Source: Streptomyces morookaense (GTDB taxonomy: Bacteria > Actinomycetota > Actinomycetes > Streptomycetales > Streptomycetaceae). From it: a stretch of 64,000 nt of DNA. The notes under the pieces are model-generated. The model worked only from the letters and a program-made list of their open reading frames with translations. It did not search any database and was not told the DNA's origin. Each line of letters starts with the position of its first letter. Position 1 is the stretch's first letter. The translations under genes were made by a program, and so were the position numbers. Of this stretch, positions 37,301 to 46,055 are shown piece after piece. The stretch is taken from positions 1 to 64,000 of the forward strand of contig NZ_JABBXF010000066.1 of assembly GCF_013030945.1 (NCBI RefSeq), read 5' to 3'.

Positions 37301-38295
37301 CGGTGCCCGACTCTCCCGCAGCGCCCGCGTCCCCCGGCCCCGACAGGCCCGCCGTGCCGGGGCCCCCGTCGGCCGCTGCGGCCTCCCCCGCCTCGGTCGT
37401 CCGTCCCGACGGACCGTGGACCCACCGGGAGGTCGCGGCGAACGGTGCACGGTTCCATATCGCCGAGATGGGCGAGGGGCCGCTGGTGCTGCTGTTGCAC
37501 GGCTTCCCCCAGTTCTGGTGGACCTGGCGCCACCAGCTGCCCGCCCTCGCGGAGGCGGGGTTCCGTGCGGTCGCCATGGACCTGCGCGGGGTGGGCGGCA
37601 GCGACCGTACGCCCCGGGGCTACGACCCGGCGAACCTGGCCCTCGACATCACCGGTGTGATCCGCTCCCTCGGTGAGCCGGACGCCGCCCTCGTCGGCCA
37701 CGACCTGGGCGGATACCTGGCCTGGACCGCGGCCGTGATGCGGCCCAAGCTGGTGCGCCGCCTCGCGGTGTCCTCGATGCCGCACCCGCGCCGCTGGCGC
37801 TCCGCGATGCTCACCGATGTCCGGCAGAGCGCGGCGGGCTCCTACGTGTGGGGGTTCCAGCGGCCGTGGCTGCCGGAGCGTCAACTCGTCGCGGACGACG
37901 CCGCCCTGGTGGGCCGGCTGATGCGGGACTGGTCGGGGCCGCGGCTGCCGGACGACGAGGCGGTCGAGGTCTACCGGCGGGCCATGTCGATCCCCTCGAC
38001 GGCGCACTGCTCGATCGAGCCGTACCGCTGGATGGTCCGGTCGATGGCACGCCCGGACGGCATCCAGTTCAACCGCCGTATGAAGCGGCCGGTGCGGGTG
38101 CCGACGCTGCACCTGCACGGATCCCTCGATCCGGTGATGCGCACGCGCAGTGCCGCGGGCTCCGGCGAGTACGTGGAGGCGCCGTACCGCTGGCGCCTCT
38201 TCGACGGGCTGGGGCATTTCCCTCATGAGGAGGATCCGGCGGCGTTCTCGTCGGAGCTGGTGAGCTGGCTGAAGGACCCGGAGCCCGACCGTTAG
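37297..38295 (+). CDS. alpha/beta hydrolase, epoxide hydrolase type
   Basis: 332 aa. After a Pro/Ala-rich N-terminal extension of about 40 residues, the fold shows the oxyanion motif LLHGFPQFWWTW and a nucleophile elbow GHDLGG. The nucleophile is Asp136, so epoxide hydrolase or dehalogenase chemistry is expected, not esterase. The acid lies near HGSLDPV and the base His in GLGHFPHEEDP. HGFP rather than HGxPE-Trp favours epoxide hydrolases. It is translationally coupled to the upstream membrane-protein gene; the natural substrate is unknown. Confidence 0.88.
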   Translation: MTVPDSPAAPASPGPDRPAVPGPPSAAAASPASVVRPDGPWTHREVAANGARFHIAEMGEGPLVLLLHGFPQFWWTWRHQLPALAEAGFRAVAMDLRGVGGSDRTPRGYDPANLALDITGVIRSLGEPDAALVGHDLGGYLAWTAAVMRPKLVRRLAVSSMPHPRRWRSAMLTDVRQSAAGSYVWGFQRPWLPERQLVADDAALVGRLMRDWSGPRLPDDEAVEVYRRAMSIPSTAHCSIEPYRWMVRSMARPDGIQFNRRMKRPVRVPTLHLHGSLDPVMRTRSAAGSGEYVEAPYRWRLFDGLGHFPHEEDPAAFSSELVSWLKDPEPDR

Positions 38296-38401
38296 GGCCC
38301 GCGGCCCCGGTCCGGGTCCGGTGGCCACTTGCCCCGCGCATAGGCCAATTGCCGGACCCGCAGGCGATTACCGACCTCCGGGCCCGGGCAGAGCTTTCGG
38401 T

Positions 38402-38602
38402 ATGGGCTGGACGCACGACTACCGTGACGTGACGCAGGAGCGCAGCACCAAAGGCGATGCCGCGCTGGCTGTGACGGAGGCACCCGAGCGGGGCGGTCAC
38501 CCGCCGGAGGCCGGGCACGATCCCCGCATCGGCATCCCGCGCATCATCCACCGCCGCGCCCGCTGGGTCTCGGCGCGGCTGCGCCACCCGCGCGGACGCT
38601 GA
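38402..38602 (+). CDS. small hypothetical protein
   Basis: A possible 66-aa protein beginning MGWTHDYRDVTQERS and ending in an Arg/His-rich tail (IIHRRARWVSARLRH). The composition resembles a real small basic protein, but the ribosome binding site is weak (GCAGAG). It occupies the 367-bp gap between the epoxide hydrolase and the convergent MarP-like gene; otherwise that gap holds nothing I recognise. Confidence 0.4.
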   Translation: MGWTHDYRDVTQERSTKGDAALAVTEAPERGGHPPEAGHDPRIGIPRIIHRRARWVSARLRHPRGR

Positions 38603-38662
38603 GCGCACAGCCCGGTCCGGGCGACAGCACCCGCCCGGCAGGCACCGCGGGCCCCGGCAGCG

Positions 38663-39862
38663 TCAGAGGGCGCAGCCCTGCGTGTCCGCCCTGCCCGTCG
38701 CCGTGCGACCGTTCACGGCGTCCTCGCGGACCTCGTCCGCGGTGAGGGCGTATCCGGTGTCGGCGTCGTCGAGGGACTTGGCGAAGACGACTCCGTAGAC
38801 CTTGCCCTCCGGAGTGAGCAGCGGGCCGCCGGAGTTGCCCTGCCGCACGGTGGCGTAGAGCGAGTAGACGTCGCGGCGGACGTTGCCGCGGTGGTAGATG
38901 TCCGGACCGTTGGCCTGAACCCGGCTGCGGATGCGGGCCGACCGCACGTCGTAGGCACCGTTCTCGGGGAAGCCGGCCACGATGGCGCTCTTGCCGCTCT
39001 CCGCGTCGGAGCCGGCGAAGTGCAGGGCGGGCGCGTCGAGTGACGGTACGTCGAGTACGGCGATGTCGCGCTTCCAGTCGTAGAGCACGACGCGCGCCTC
39101 GTGCAGCTTGCCCTGGCCGCCGACCTGCACGGTGGGCTCGTCCACACCGCCGACGACATGGGCGTTGGTCATCACGCGGCCCGGCGCGAAGACGAAGCCG
39201 CTGCCCTCCAGGACCTTGCCGCAGCCGGGTGCGTTGCCGACGACCTTGACGACGCTGCGCTGGGCCTCCGCGGCGACGGGGCTGCCCGCGAGCGCCGGGT
39301 CGGGCGCGGGGACAGAGGTGATGGGCTCGGTCGAGAACGGCGCGAAGACCTGCGGGAAGCCGTTCTGCGCGAGGACGGTGCTGAAGTCCGCGAACCAGGT
39401 GTTGGCCTGCTGCGGCACCACCCGCGCGACGCCGAGCAGCACCTTGGAGCTGCGGACCTCCTTGCCCAGCGTGGGCAGGGACGTCCCGGCGAGGGCGGAG
39501 CCGATCAGCCAGGCGACGAGCAGCATGGCGACGACGTTGACGAGCGCGCCGCCCGTGGCGTCCAGGGCCCGGGCCGGGGACCAGGTGATGTGACGGCGCA
39601 GCTTGTTGCCGAGGTGGGTGGTGGCGGCCTGGCCCACGGAGGCGCAGACGATGACGATGGCAACGGCCGCGATGGCCGCGACGCCGCCCGGCGGGGAACC
39701 GCCCGTGGCACTGTCCCAGATCACGGGCAGGGCGTAGACCGCGGCCAGCCCGCCGCCGAGGAAACCGATCACCGAGAGCACGCCGACGACGAACCCCTGG
39801 CGATAGCCGACGACCGCGAACCACACGGCGGCGACCAGCAGCACGATGTCCAGCACGTTCAC
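38663..39862 (-). CDS. MarP-like membrane-anchored serine protease
   Basis: 399 aa. Four N-terminal transmembrane helices (CvpA-like, residues 1 to about 125) precede an extracytoplasmic trypsin-like domain with His in TNAHVVGG, Asp in KRDIAVLDV and Ser in QGNSGGPL. MarP of M. tuberculosis, with the same architecture, protects against acid by processing a cell-wall hydrolase. Cysteines in NAPGCGKV and at DTQGCAL may form the disulfide that gates activity. It lies 84 bp after the CoA pyrophosphatase gene in the same direction. Confidence 0.93.
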   Translation of the reverse strand: MNVLDIVLLVAAVWFAVVGYRQGFVVGVLSVIGFLGGGLAAVYALPVIWDSATGGSPPGGVAAIAAVAIVIVCASVGQAATTHLGNKLRRHITWSPARALDATGGALVNVVAMLLVAWLIGSALAGTSLPTLGKEVRSSKVLLGVARVVPQQANTWFADFSTVLAQNGFPQVFAPFSTEPITSVPAPDPALAGSPVAAEAQRSVVKVVGNAPGCGKVLEGSGFVFAPGRVMTNAHVVGGVDEPTVQVGGQGKLHEARVVLYDWKRDIAVLDVPSLDAPALHFAGSDAESGKSAIVAGFPENGAYDVRSARIRSRVQANGPDIYHRGNVRRDVYSLYATVRQGNSGGPLLTPEGKVYGVVFAKSLDDADTGYALTADEVREDAVNGRTATGRADTQGCAL

Positions 39863-39946
39863 CGAAAAATGCCTCGCTCGGGGATGGTCGGCCGGGTCGC
39901 CGGCGTCCGGGGGTGGGGTGGCGCGGAGGCCACCGTCTCATGCCCG

Positions 39947-40660
39947 TCAGCCACGCCAGTCCACCGGTACCTGCCGCTCACGGTTCCAGGGGCGCTCCCA
40001 GCCCGCGTAGTGCAGCAGCCGGTCGATCACGCCGGCGGTGAACCCCCAGACGACGGCGTCGCCGACGCTGAAGACCGGGCCCTGGTGACCGCTGGGGTGG
40101 ACGGCCGTGGCGCGGTTGCGCGGGTCGGTCAGCTCGGAGACCGGGACGGTGAAGACCCGGGCCGTCTCCCGCGGGTCGACCGGGCCGACCGGGCTGGGCT
40201 CGCGCCACCAGCCGAGGACCGGGGTGACGACGAAATCGCTGACGGGGATGTAGAGCCGGGGCAGCACCCCGAAGACCTGGACGCCGGAGGCGTCGAGGCC
40301 GGTCTCCTCCTCCGCCTCGCGCAGCGCGGCCCGCACCGGCCCGCCGTCGGCCGGGTCGCCGTCCTCCGGGTCGAGGGCGCCGCCGGGGAAGGAGGGCTGG
40401 CCGGCGTGCGAGCGCAGGTTCCCCGCGCGCTCCAGGAGCAGCAGCTCCGGGCCCCGTTCGCCCTCGCCGAAGAGCACGAGCACGGCGGACTGCCGGCCGC
40501 CCTCCTGCGGCGGCAGGAAGCGGCTGAGCTGCTGCGGCCGGATCGTCTCGGAGACCTGTACGAGGGGATCCAGCCACTCCGGGAGCCCCTCCGTGCTCAC
40601 CTCGGCTCCGCCGGTCCGACGGACCTCGCCGCCGCAGGCGCTCGTCATGCGCTTCGCCAT
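39947..40660 (-). CDS. Nudix hydrolase, CoA pyrophosphatase type
   Basis: 237 aa. The family signature GNLRSHAGQPSFPGG is immediately followed by the Nudix box, ending REAEEETGL, as in CoA/acyl-CoA diphosphatases of the YeaB/NudL type. It should hydrolyse CoA to phosphopantetheine and 3',5'-ADP. The ATG at 40660 lies just past the nth stop (40662), so the genes are adjacent and co-directional; GTG starts further in cannot be excluded. Confidence 0.92.
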   Translation of the reverse strand: MAKRMTSACGGEVRRTGGAEVSTEGLPEWLDPLVQVSETIRPQQLSRFLPPQEGGRQSAVLVLFGEGERGPELLLLERAGNLRSHAGQPSFPGGALDPEDGDPADGGPVRAALREAEEETGLDASGVQVFGVLPRLYIPVSDFVVTPVLGWWREPSPVGPVDPRETARVFTVPVSELTDPRNRATAVHPSGHQGPVFSVGDAVVWGFTAGVIDRLLHYAGWERPWNRERQVPVDWRG

Positions 40661-40661
40661 G

Positions 40662-41564
40662 TCATTCGGCTCCCAGCGGGGGTGCGGGCGGGCCCGGGAA
40701 GTCCGGCGGGGGCTTGAGCCGCTGGCCGGGGCCGCCGGCCATCTCGTACTTGAGCAGCTTCCTGGCCTTGTCCGGGTCCGTCTCGCCCTCCCCGTACGCC
40801 GGGCAGAGCGGGGCGATCGGGCAGGCGCCGCAGGCGGGCTTGCGCGCGTGGCAGACGCGCCGGCCGTGGAAGATGATCCGGTGCGAGAGCATCGTCCACT
40901 CGCTCTTGGGGAAGAGCGAGCCGATCTCCGCCTCGACCTTCTCCGGGTCCTCCTGCTCCGTCCACTTCCAGCGCCGGACGAGCCGCCCGAAGTGGGTGTC
41001 CACCGTGAGGCCCGGGACGCCGAAGGCATTGCCCAGCACCACGTTGGCGGTCTTGCGGCCGACGCCGGGGAGGGTCACGAGATCCTCCAGGCGGCCCGGG
41101 ACCTCGCCGCCGAAGCAGTCGCGCAGGGCGGTGGAGAGCCCTATGAGGGCCTTGGACTTGGCACGGAAGAAGCCCGTCGGCCGGATCAGCTGCTCCAGCG
41201 TCTCGGGGTCGGCGGCCGCCATGTCCTCGGGCGTGGGGTAGGCGGCGAAGAGCGCGGGGGTGGTCTGGTTGACACGCAGGTCGGTGGTCTGGGCGGAGAG
41301 GACCGTGGCGACCAGGAGCTGGAAGGGATTCTCGAAGTCCAGCTCGGGGTGGGCGTACGGATAGACCTCGGCGAGCTCGCGGTTGATGCGGCGGGCGCGG
41401 CGGACCAGCGCCGTCCGCGACTCGGGTCCGGCGGCGGGCTTCCGTTTACCCCCTGTTGCACCCTTCGCGGTCTTTGCCGGGGCGCGTTCGCCCACAGCAG
41501 AATTCCCGGCCGAGGTCACCCTCCCGGCCCCCTTGCCCTGTGCTCTCACCGGCGTATTGGACAC
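40662..41564 (-). CDS. nth: endonuclease III
   Basis: 300-aa base-excision DNA glycosylase/AP lyase for oxidised pyrimidines. The helix-hairpin-helix LPGVGRKTANVV carries the catalytic Lys, and VDTHFGRLVRR the catalytic Asp. A [4Fe-4S] cluster is formed by CHARKPACGACPIAPLC (C-x6-C-x2-C-x5-C). The N-terminal 50 residues are a basic Ala/Lys extension usual in actinobacteria. It is divergent from crp, and the Crp-like site in between could affect both. Confidence 0.96.
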   Translation of the reverse strand: MSNTPVRAQGKGAGRVTSAGNSAVGERAPAKTAKGATGGKRKPAAGPESRTALVRRARRINRELAEVYPYAHPELDFENPFQLLVATVLSAQTTDLRVNQTTPALFAAYPTPEDMAAADPETLEQLIRPTGFFRAKSKALIGLSTALRDCFGGEVPGRLEDLVTLPGVGRKTANVVLGNAFGVPGLTVDTHFGRLVRRWKWTEQEDPEKVEAEIGSLFPKSEWTMLSHRIIFHGRRVCHARKPACGACPIAPLCPAYGEGETDPDKARKLLKYEMAGGPGQRLKPPPDFPGPPAPPLGAE

Positions 41565-41667
41565 CCGGCCAGACTAAAGCCCAGCACCGACATCCGCCCC
41601 GGCCGCAGGAAAACCACAGCCCAATCGGACCCCTGCCGTAGGGCTTCGTGCGACGATGCGCCACACT

Positions 41668-41683
41668 TGTGTTTGATCACACA
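41668..41683. promoter_or_regulatory. Crp-binding site upstream of crp
   Basis: TGTGTTTGATCACACA has TGTG and CACA half-sites separated by eight bases, the exact geometry of CRP operators. It ends 63 bp before the crp start and 104 bp from the nth start, so autoregulation is likely. Confidence 0.7.
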
Positions 41684-41745
41684 GTTTTACCGACGGGCAT
41701 CATGGGGACCACGGTCCCCTGTGCATGTCGACAAGGAGAGAACTC

Positions 41746-42420
41746 GTGGACGACGTTCTGCGGCGCGCCCCGCTCTTCGCGGCGCTCGATGACGAGCAGG
41801 CCGCTGAGCTGCGCGCCTCCATGGGCGAGGTCACCCTCGCGAGGGGCGACGCCCTGTTCCACGAAGGCGACCCGGGCGACCGCCTCTACGTGGTGACCGA
41901 GGGCAAGGTGAAGCTCCACCGCACCTCCCCCGACGGCCGCGAGAACATGCTGGCGGTCCTGGGCCCCGGCGAGCTCATCGGCGAGCTGTCCCTCTTCGAC
42001 CCCGGTCCGCGCACCGCCACGGCCACCGCGCTCACCGAGGTCAAGCTGCTCGGTCTGGGCCACGGCGACCTGCAGCCCTGGCTCAACGCCCGCCCCGAGG
42101 TGGCCACGGCCCTGCTGCGTGCCGTCGCCCGCCGGCTGCGCCGCACCAACGACTCGATGTCGGACCTCGTCTTCTCCGACGTCCCCGGCCGCGTCGCCAA
42201 GGCCCTGCTCGACCTGTCGCGCCGCTTCGGCGTGCAGTCCGAGGAAGGCATCCACGTGGTGCACGACCTCACCCAGGAGGAGCTCGCGCAGCTCGTCGGC
42301 GCCTCCCGGGAAACCGTCAACAAGGCCCTCGCGGACTTCGCGGGCCGCGGCTGGCTCCGCCTGGAGGCCCGTGCCGTGATCCTGCTGGACGTGGAGCGGC
42401 TCGCCAAGCGCTCGCGCTGA
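41746..42420 (+). CDS. crp: Crp-type transcriptional regulator
   Basis: 224-aa cAMP receptor protein homologue. The GTG at 41746 has AAGGAGAG seven bases before it; the ATG at 41725 would place that ribosome binding site inside the gene. The cyclic-nucleotide domain (residues about 10-125) contains the phosphate-binding cassette ELIGELSLFDPGPRTATA. The HTH is LTQEELAQLVGASRETVNKA. In S. coelicolor Crp controls germination and many antibiotic clusters. A near-perfect Crp operator lies upstream. Confidence 0.95.
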   Translation: MDDVLRRAPLFAALDDEQAAELRASMGEVTLARGDALFHEGDPGDRLYVVTEGKVKLHRTSPDGRENMLAVLGPGELIGELSLFDPGPRTATATALTEVKLLGLGHGDLQPWLNARPEVATALLRAVARRLRRTNDSMSDLVFSDVPGRVAKALLDLSRRFGVQSEEGIHVVHDLTQEELAQLVGASRETVNKALADFAGRGWLRLEARAVILLDVERLAKRSR

Positions 42421-42446
42421 CCGGCAACGGCCGGACACGGACGCAC

Positions 42447-42490
42447 CAGGGCCCCGCCCCGCACGTCATGGCGTGCAGGACGGGGCCCTG
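42447..42490 (+). terminator. crp terminator
   Basis: CAGGGCCCCG and CGGGGCCCTG form the outer stem, with an inner GCACGTCATGGCGTGC hairpin. It lies 26 bp after the crp stop and also faces the convergent MBL gene. Confidence 0.75.
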
Positions 42491-42561
42491 TCATGCCGTC
42501 ATGCGACGATGCCCTGCCGTCTCGTCATGGCGTCATGGCTTCATGACATCGTGCAATGCCG

Positions 42562-43398
42562 TCACTCGCCGATCAGACCGTGCTCGTCCAGATAGTCCAG
42601 CTGCGCCCGCACCGACAGTTCGGCCGCGGGCCACAGCGTCCGGTCGACGTCCGCGTACACGTGCGCCACGACCTCGGCAGCCGTCCGGTAGCCGTTCTCG
42701 ACCGCCGTCTCGACCTGGGCCAGGCGCTTGGCCCGGTGCGCCAGATAGAACTCGACCGCGCCCTTGGCATCGTCCAGCACCGGACCGTGGCCGGGCAGCA
42801 CGGTGGTCACACCCTCGTCGACCACGAGCGAGCGCAGCCTGCGCAGCGAGTCGAGGTAGTCGCCCAGCCGCCCGTCGGGATGCGCGACGACCGTGGTGCC
42901 GCGGCCGAGCACCGTGTCACCGGTGAAGACCGCCCGGTCGGCGGGCAGATGGAAGCACAGCGAGTCGGCCGTGTGCCCCGGCGTCGACAGCACGTGCAGC
43001 TCCAGGCCGCCGGTCGTGACGACATCGCCGATGCCGAGCCCCTCACGGCCCAGCCGCAGCGCCGGATCCAGCGCCCGGACGGCCGTCCCCGTCAGTTCGG
43101 CGAACCGTGCGGCGCCGTCCGAGTGGTCGGCGTGCCCATGGGTCAGCAGGGTCAGGGCGATGCGCTTGCCCGCCGACTCGGCGGTGGAGACGACCGTCCG
43201 GAGGTGCGTCTCGTCCGACGGGCCCGGGTCGATGACGACGGCGAGGTCGGAGCCGGGTTCGGAGACGATCCAGGTGTTGGTGCCGTCGAGCGTCATGGCG
43301 GACGGGTTGGGTGCGAGCACGCAGACCGCTCGCTCGGTCGCGGGGCCGCCGATGGCCCCCGGGCGCGGCCGTCCGGGGAGGTCGGTTGCGTACGTCAT
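42562..43398 (-). CDS. MBL-fold metallo-hydrolase (LACTB2-like)
   Basis: 278 aa. The metallo-beta-lactamase motif THGHADHSDG, further ligands in STPGHTADS and FTGDTVLG, and a late PGHGP motif are all intact, giving a two-metal active site. A C-terminal winged-helix-like region (residues about 215-278) matches LACTB2-type ribonucleases; a thioesterase role is also possible. The ATG overlaps the stop of the upstream Nudix gene, so the two are coupled. Confidence 0.9.
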   Translation of the reverse strand: MTYATDLPGRPRPGAIGGPATERAVCVLAPNPSAMTLDGTNTWIVSEPGSDLAVVIDPGPSDETHLRTVVSTAESAGKRIALTLLTHGHADHSDGAARFAELTGTAVRALDPALRLGREGLGIGDVVTTGGLELHVLSTPGHTADSLCFHLPADRAVFTGDTVLGRGTTVVAHPDGRLGDYLDSLRRLRSLVVDEGVTTVLPGHGPVLDDAKGAVEFYLAHRAKRLAQVETAVENGYRTAAEVVAHVYADVDRTLWPAAELSVRAQLDYLDEHGLIGE

Positions 43399-44282
43399 GC
43401 GTCGGCTCCTGAAGGTCCGGTGGTCGGCTCGATGTGCCGGGTGAACTCGTCGTACCCCGGCCAGCTCAGCACGATCTCGCCGCCCACGAGGCGGGCGCCG
43501 GCGAGCACGGGAGCGAGATCCCGCCCGGACGCGGCGGCCAGGACCTCAGGGATGCTCGCGTACGGCTGCAGGGCGCGCAGGGTGGAGATGGTCGGCGGCA
43601 TCATCAGCAACTCGCCGCGGTCGTAACCGGCAGCGGCGTCGGCGGGGGTGGTCCACACCGTCCGGTCGGCCTCCGTGGAGGCGTTGCGGGTGCGCTGGCC
43701 CTCGGGCAGCGCGGCCACGAAGAACCAGGTGTCGTAGCGGCGGGGCTCGAACTCCGGCGTGATCCAGCGCGCCCAGGCACCGAGGAGGTCGCTGCGCAGC
43801 AGCAGGCCGCGCCGTTCGAGGAAGTCGGCGAACGACAGCTCGCGGCTGACGAGCGCGGCCCGGTCGGCCTCCCAGTCCTCGCCCGTGGTGTCCGCGACGA
43901 CCGTCTCCGGTGCGGGGCCGGCCAGCAGCACGCCCGCCTCCTCGAATGTCTCGCGCACCGCGGCGCAGACGATGGCCTGGGCCTCGACCGGACCGGTGCC
44001 CAGCCGCTGCGCCCAGTCGGCGGGGGACGGGCCCGCCCAGGGGACGTTCCGTTCGTCGCGCGGGTCCACGGAGCCGCCCGGATACGCGTACGCGCCTCCG
44101 GCGAAGGCCATGGAGGCGCGTCTGCGCAGCATGTGGACGACCGGCCGGCCGTCCGCTCCGGCACGCAGCAGCAGGACGGTCGCAGCACGGCGCGGCGCCA
44201 CGGGCCGGAGCTCGCCGCGTGCGAGCGCTCTGATCCGGTCCGGCCACTCCGGCGGGTACCACTGGCCGTTCGAAGTCGACAT
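43395..44282 (-). CDS. Nudix hydrolase (NUDT19-like)
   Basis: 295 aa. The Nudix motif is split by an insert of about 30 residues: GGAYAYPGGSVDP, then VRETFEEAGVLL. That is the NUDT7/NUDT19-like arrangement, in which acyl-CoAs are hydrolysed. The C-terminal half contains WITPEFEPRRYDTWFF, a conserved family block. The ATGA overlap with the MBL gene suggests joint function in CoA-thioester or nucleotide housekeeping. The actual substrate is inferred. Confidence 0.9.
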   Translation of the reverse strand: MSTSNGQWYPPEWPDRIRALARGELRPVAPRRAATVLLLRAGADGRPVVHMLRRRASMAFAGGAYAYPGGSVDPRDERNVPWAGPSPADWAQRLGTGPVEAQAIVCAAVRETFEEAGVLLAGPAPETVVADTTGEDWEADRAALVSRELSFADFLERRGLLLRSDLLGAWARWITPEFEPRRYDTWFFVAALPEGQRTRNASTEADRTVWTTPADAAAGYDRGELLMMPPTISTLRALQPYASIPEVLAAASGRDLAPVLAGARLVGGEIVLSWPGYDEFTRHIEPTTGPSGADA

Positions 44283-44385
44283 GGCCGGATGCTATGCGCT
44301 CACGCTCGGATGTTCGAGAGCGCTTGGCGCGAACCAGCGCGAGGACAAGCACGAGGACAGGGCCTCGCGGCGAACGGCAGGACCG

Positions 44386-44850
44386 TCAGTCCTGCACCTC
44401 CACCACGATCTCGACCTCGACCGGCGCGTCCAGCGGCAGGACGGCCACGCCGACGGCCGAGCGCGCGTGCACGCCCTTGTCGCCCAGGACCTCGCCCAGC
44501 AGCTCGCTCGCGCCGTTGAGCACGCCCGGCTGGCCGGTGAAGTCCGGCGCGGAGGCGACGAAGCCCACGACCTTGACCACCCGGACGAGCTTGTCCAGAT
44601 CGCCGATGACGGACTTCACGGCCGCCAGGGCGTTCAGCGCGCAGACGCCCGCGAGCTCCTTGGCCTGCTCGGCGCTCACCTCGGCACCGACCTTGCCGGT
44701 CAGCGGGATCGCGCCCTTGACCATGGGCAGCTGGCCGGCGGTGTACACGTACGCACCCGACCGCACGGCCGGCTGGTACGCGGCGAGCGGCGGCACGACG
44801 TCCGGAAGCGTCAGACCGAGCTCGGCAAGCCGGCTCTCGACGGCGCTCAC
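44386..44850 (-). CDS. RidA family protein
   Basis: 154-aa YjgF/YER057c/UK114 fold; members deaminate reactive enamine/imine intermediates. The GTG at 44850 overlaps the preceding stop as GTGA and gives VSAVESRLAELGLTLP. The family core includes GAYVYTAGQLP, ALNALAAVKSVIGDLD and a long C-terminal strand (VEVEIVVEV). The key Arg of canonical RidA near the C-terminus is not obvious, so it belongs to one of the other Rid subgroups. Confidence 0.9.
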   Translation of the reverse strand: MSAVESRLAELGLTLPDVVPPLAAYQPAVRSGAYVYTAGQLPMVKGAIPLTGKVGAEVSAEQAKELAGVCALNALAAVKSVIGDLDKLVRVVKVVGFVASAPDFTGQPGVLNGASELLGEVLGDKGVHARSAVGVAVLPLDAPVEVEIVVEVQD

Positions 44851-45005
44851 TGCTTCGGCCGCTTCAGGTAGGCCACCAGCTGCTCGGGGTTGTTCGGCCC
44901 GGGCACGACCTGGACGAGCTCCCAGCCGTCCTCGCCCCAGGTGTCCAGAATCTGCTTGGTCGCGTGCACCAGCAGCGGCACAGTCGCGTATTCCCACTTG
45001 GTCAT
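44847..45005 (-). CDS. DUF4177-like small protein
   Basis: A 52-aa protein, MTKWEYATVPLL at the start and a Lys/Arg-Pro tail (AYLKRPKQ). The core WEYATVPL...LDTWGEDGWELVQVVP is the DUF4177-type beta-alpha-beta pattern, conserved next to ridA and the ArsA ATPases in Streptomyces as I recall. The GTG of ridA overlaps its stop. It is short enough to be missed inside a longer spurious frame. Function unknown. Confidence 0.85.
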   Translation of the reverse strand: MTKWEYATVPLLVHATKQILDTWGEDGWELVQVVPGPNNPEQLVAYLKRPKQ

Positions 45006-45064
45006 GCGCCCGACTGTAACGCCTGCCACCGACAGCCTCGTGCGTAGCCCGCGCGGCACTTGGT

Positions 45065-45070
45065 TAGGCT
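45065..45070 (+). promoter_or_regulatory. -10-like element for leaderless ArsA-type gene
   Basis: TAGGCT ends exactly seven bases before the ATG at 45078, and no Shine-Dalgarno sequence intervenes. This is the spacing expected if transcription starts at the start codon. Confidence 0.5.
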
Positions 45071-45077
45071 CCGATCC

Positions 45078-46055
45078 ATGACCAGGCTCCATGTCGTCAG
45101 CGGCAAGGGCGGTACCGGCAAGACCACGGTCGCCGCAGCCCTCGCGCTCGCTCTCGCCGCCGAGGGAAAACGCACACTGCTGGTCGAAGTCGAAGGCCGG
45201 CAAGGCATCGCGCAGCTCTTCGAGACGGAGGCACTGCCCTATGAGGAGCGGAAGATAGCCGTGGCCCCGGGCGGCGGCGAGGTGTACGCACTCGCCATCG
45301 ACGCCGAGCGGGCCCTGCTCGACTACCTCCAGATGTTCTACAAGCTCGGCAGCGCCGGTCGGGCGCTGAAGAAGCTCGGTGCGATCGACTTCGCCACGAC
45401 GATCGCACCCGGCCTGCGGGACGTCCTGCTGACCGGCAAGGCGTGCGAAGCGGTCCGCAGGAAGGACCGTTCCGGCGGGTTCGTCTACGACCACGTCGTG
45501 ATGGACGCACCGCCCACCGGGCGGGTCACCCGCTTCCTCAACGTGAACGACGAAGTGGCGGGCCTGGCCCGCATCGGGCCGATCCACAATCAGGCGCAGG
45601 CCGTCATGCGCGTCCTCAAGTCGCCCGAGACGGCAGTGCACTTGGTGACGCTGCTGGAGGAGATGCCGGTCCAGGAGACGGTGGACGGCATAGCCGAGCT
45701 GCGCGCGGCGAACCTTCCGGTGGGCGGGGTCGTCGTCAACATGGTCCGGCCGGGCATCCTGGACGAGGCGGCCGTCGAAGCCGCAGCCAACGGCCGCCGG
45801 ACAGCCGTTGCGGGCGCCCTGGCACACGCGCTGGAGCGCACGGGCTCCGGCAGTGCGGCGGAGCCCCTGGTCGGTCCGCTGCTGGAACAGGCCCGTGAGC
45901 ACACCGAGCGGCTCGCGCTGGAACAGCAGGGCCGCGCGGAGATCGCCAAGCTGGATCTGCCGGCCTACGAACTCGAACTGCTCGGCGACGGCGTGGACCT
46001 GGCGGGTCTGTACCGCATGGCGCGCGAACTGCGGACGCAAGGAGTCGATCGGTGA
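45078..46055 (+). CDS. ArsA-family ATPase, first of a pair
   Basis: 325 aa. It opens MTRLHVVSGKGGTGKTT, the deviant Walker A of ArsA/Get3 ATPases; VVMDAPPTGRVTRFL is the second conserved block. Metal-binding cysteines of true arsenite pumps and ArsB are absent, so an arsenic role is unlikely. Actinobacterial pairs of this sort sit beside wblA, and the two proteins probably form a heterodimer. The stop overlaps the second ATPase as GTGA. The message is likely leaderless. Confidence 0.9.
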   Translation: MTRLHVVSGKGGTGKTTVAAALALALAAEGKRTLLVEVEGRQGIAQLFETEALPYEERKIAVAPGGGEVYALAIDAERALLDYLQMFYKLGSAGRALKKLGAIDFATTIAPGLRDVLLTGKACEAVRRKDRSGGFVYDHVVMDAPPTGRVTRFLNVNDEVAGLARIGPIHNQAQAVMRVLKSPETAVHLVTLLEEMPVQETVDGIAELRAANLPVGGVVVNMVRPGILDEAAVEAAANGRRTAVAGALAHALERTGSGSAAEPLVGPLLEQAREHTERLALEQQGRAEIAKLDLPAYELELLGDGVDLAGLYRMARELRTQGVDR

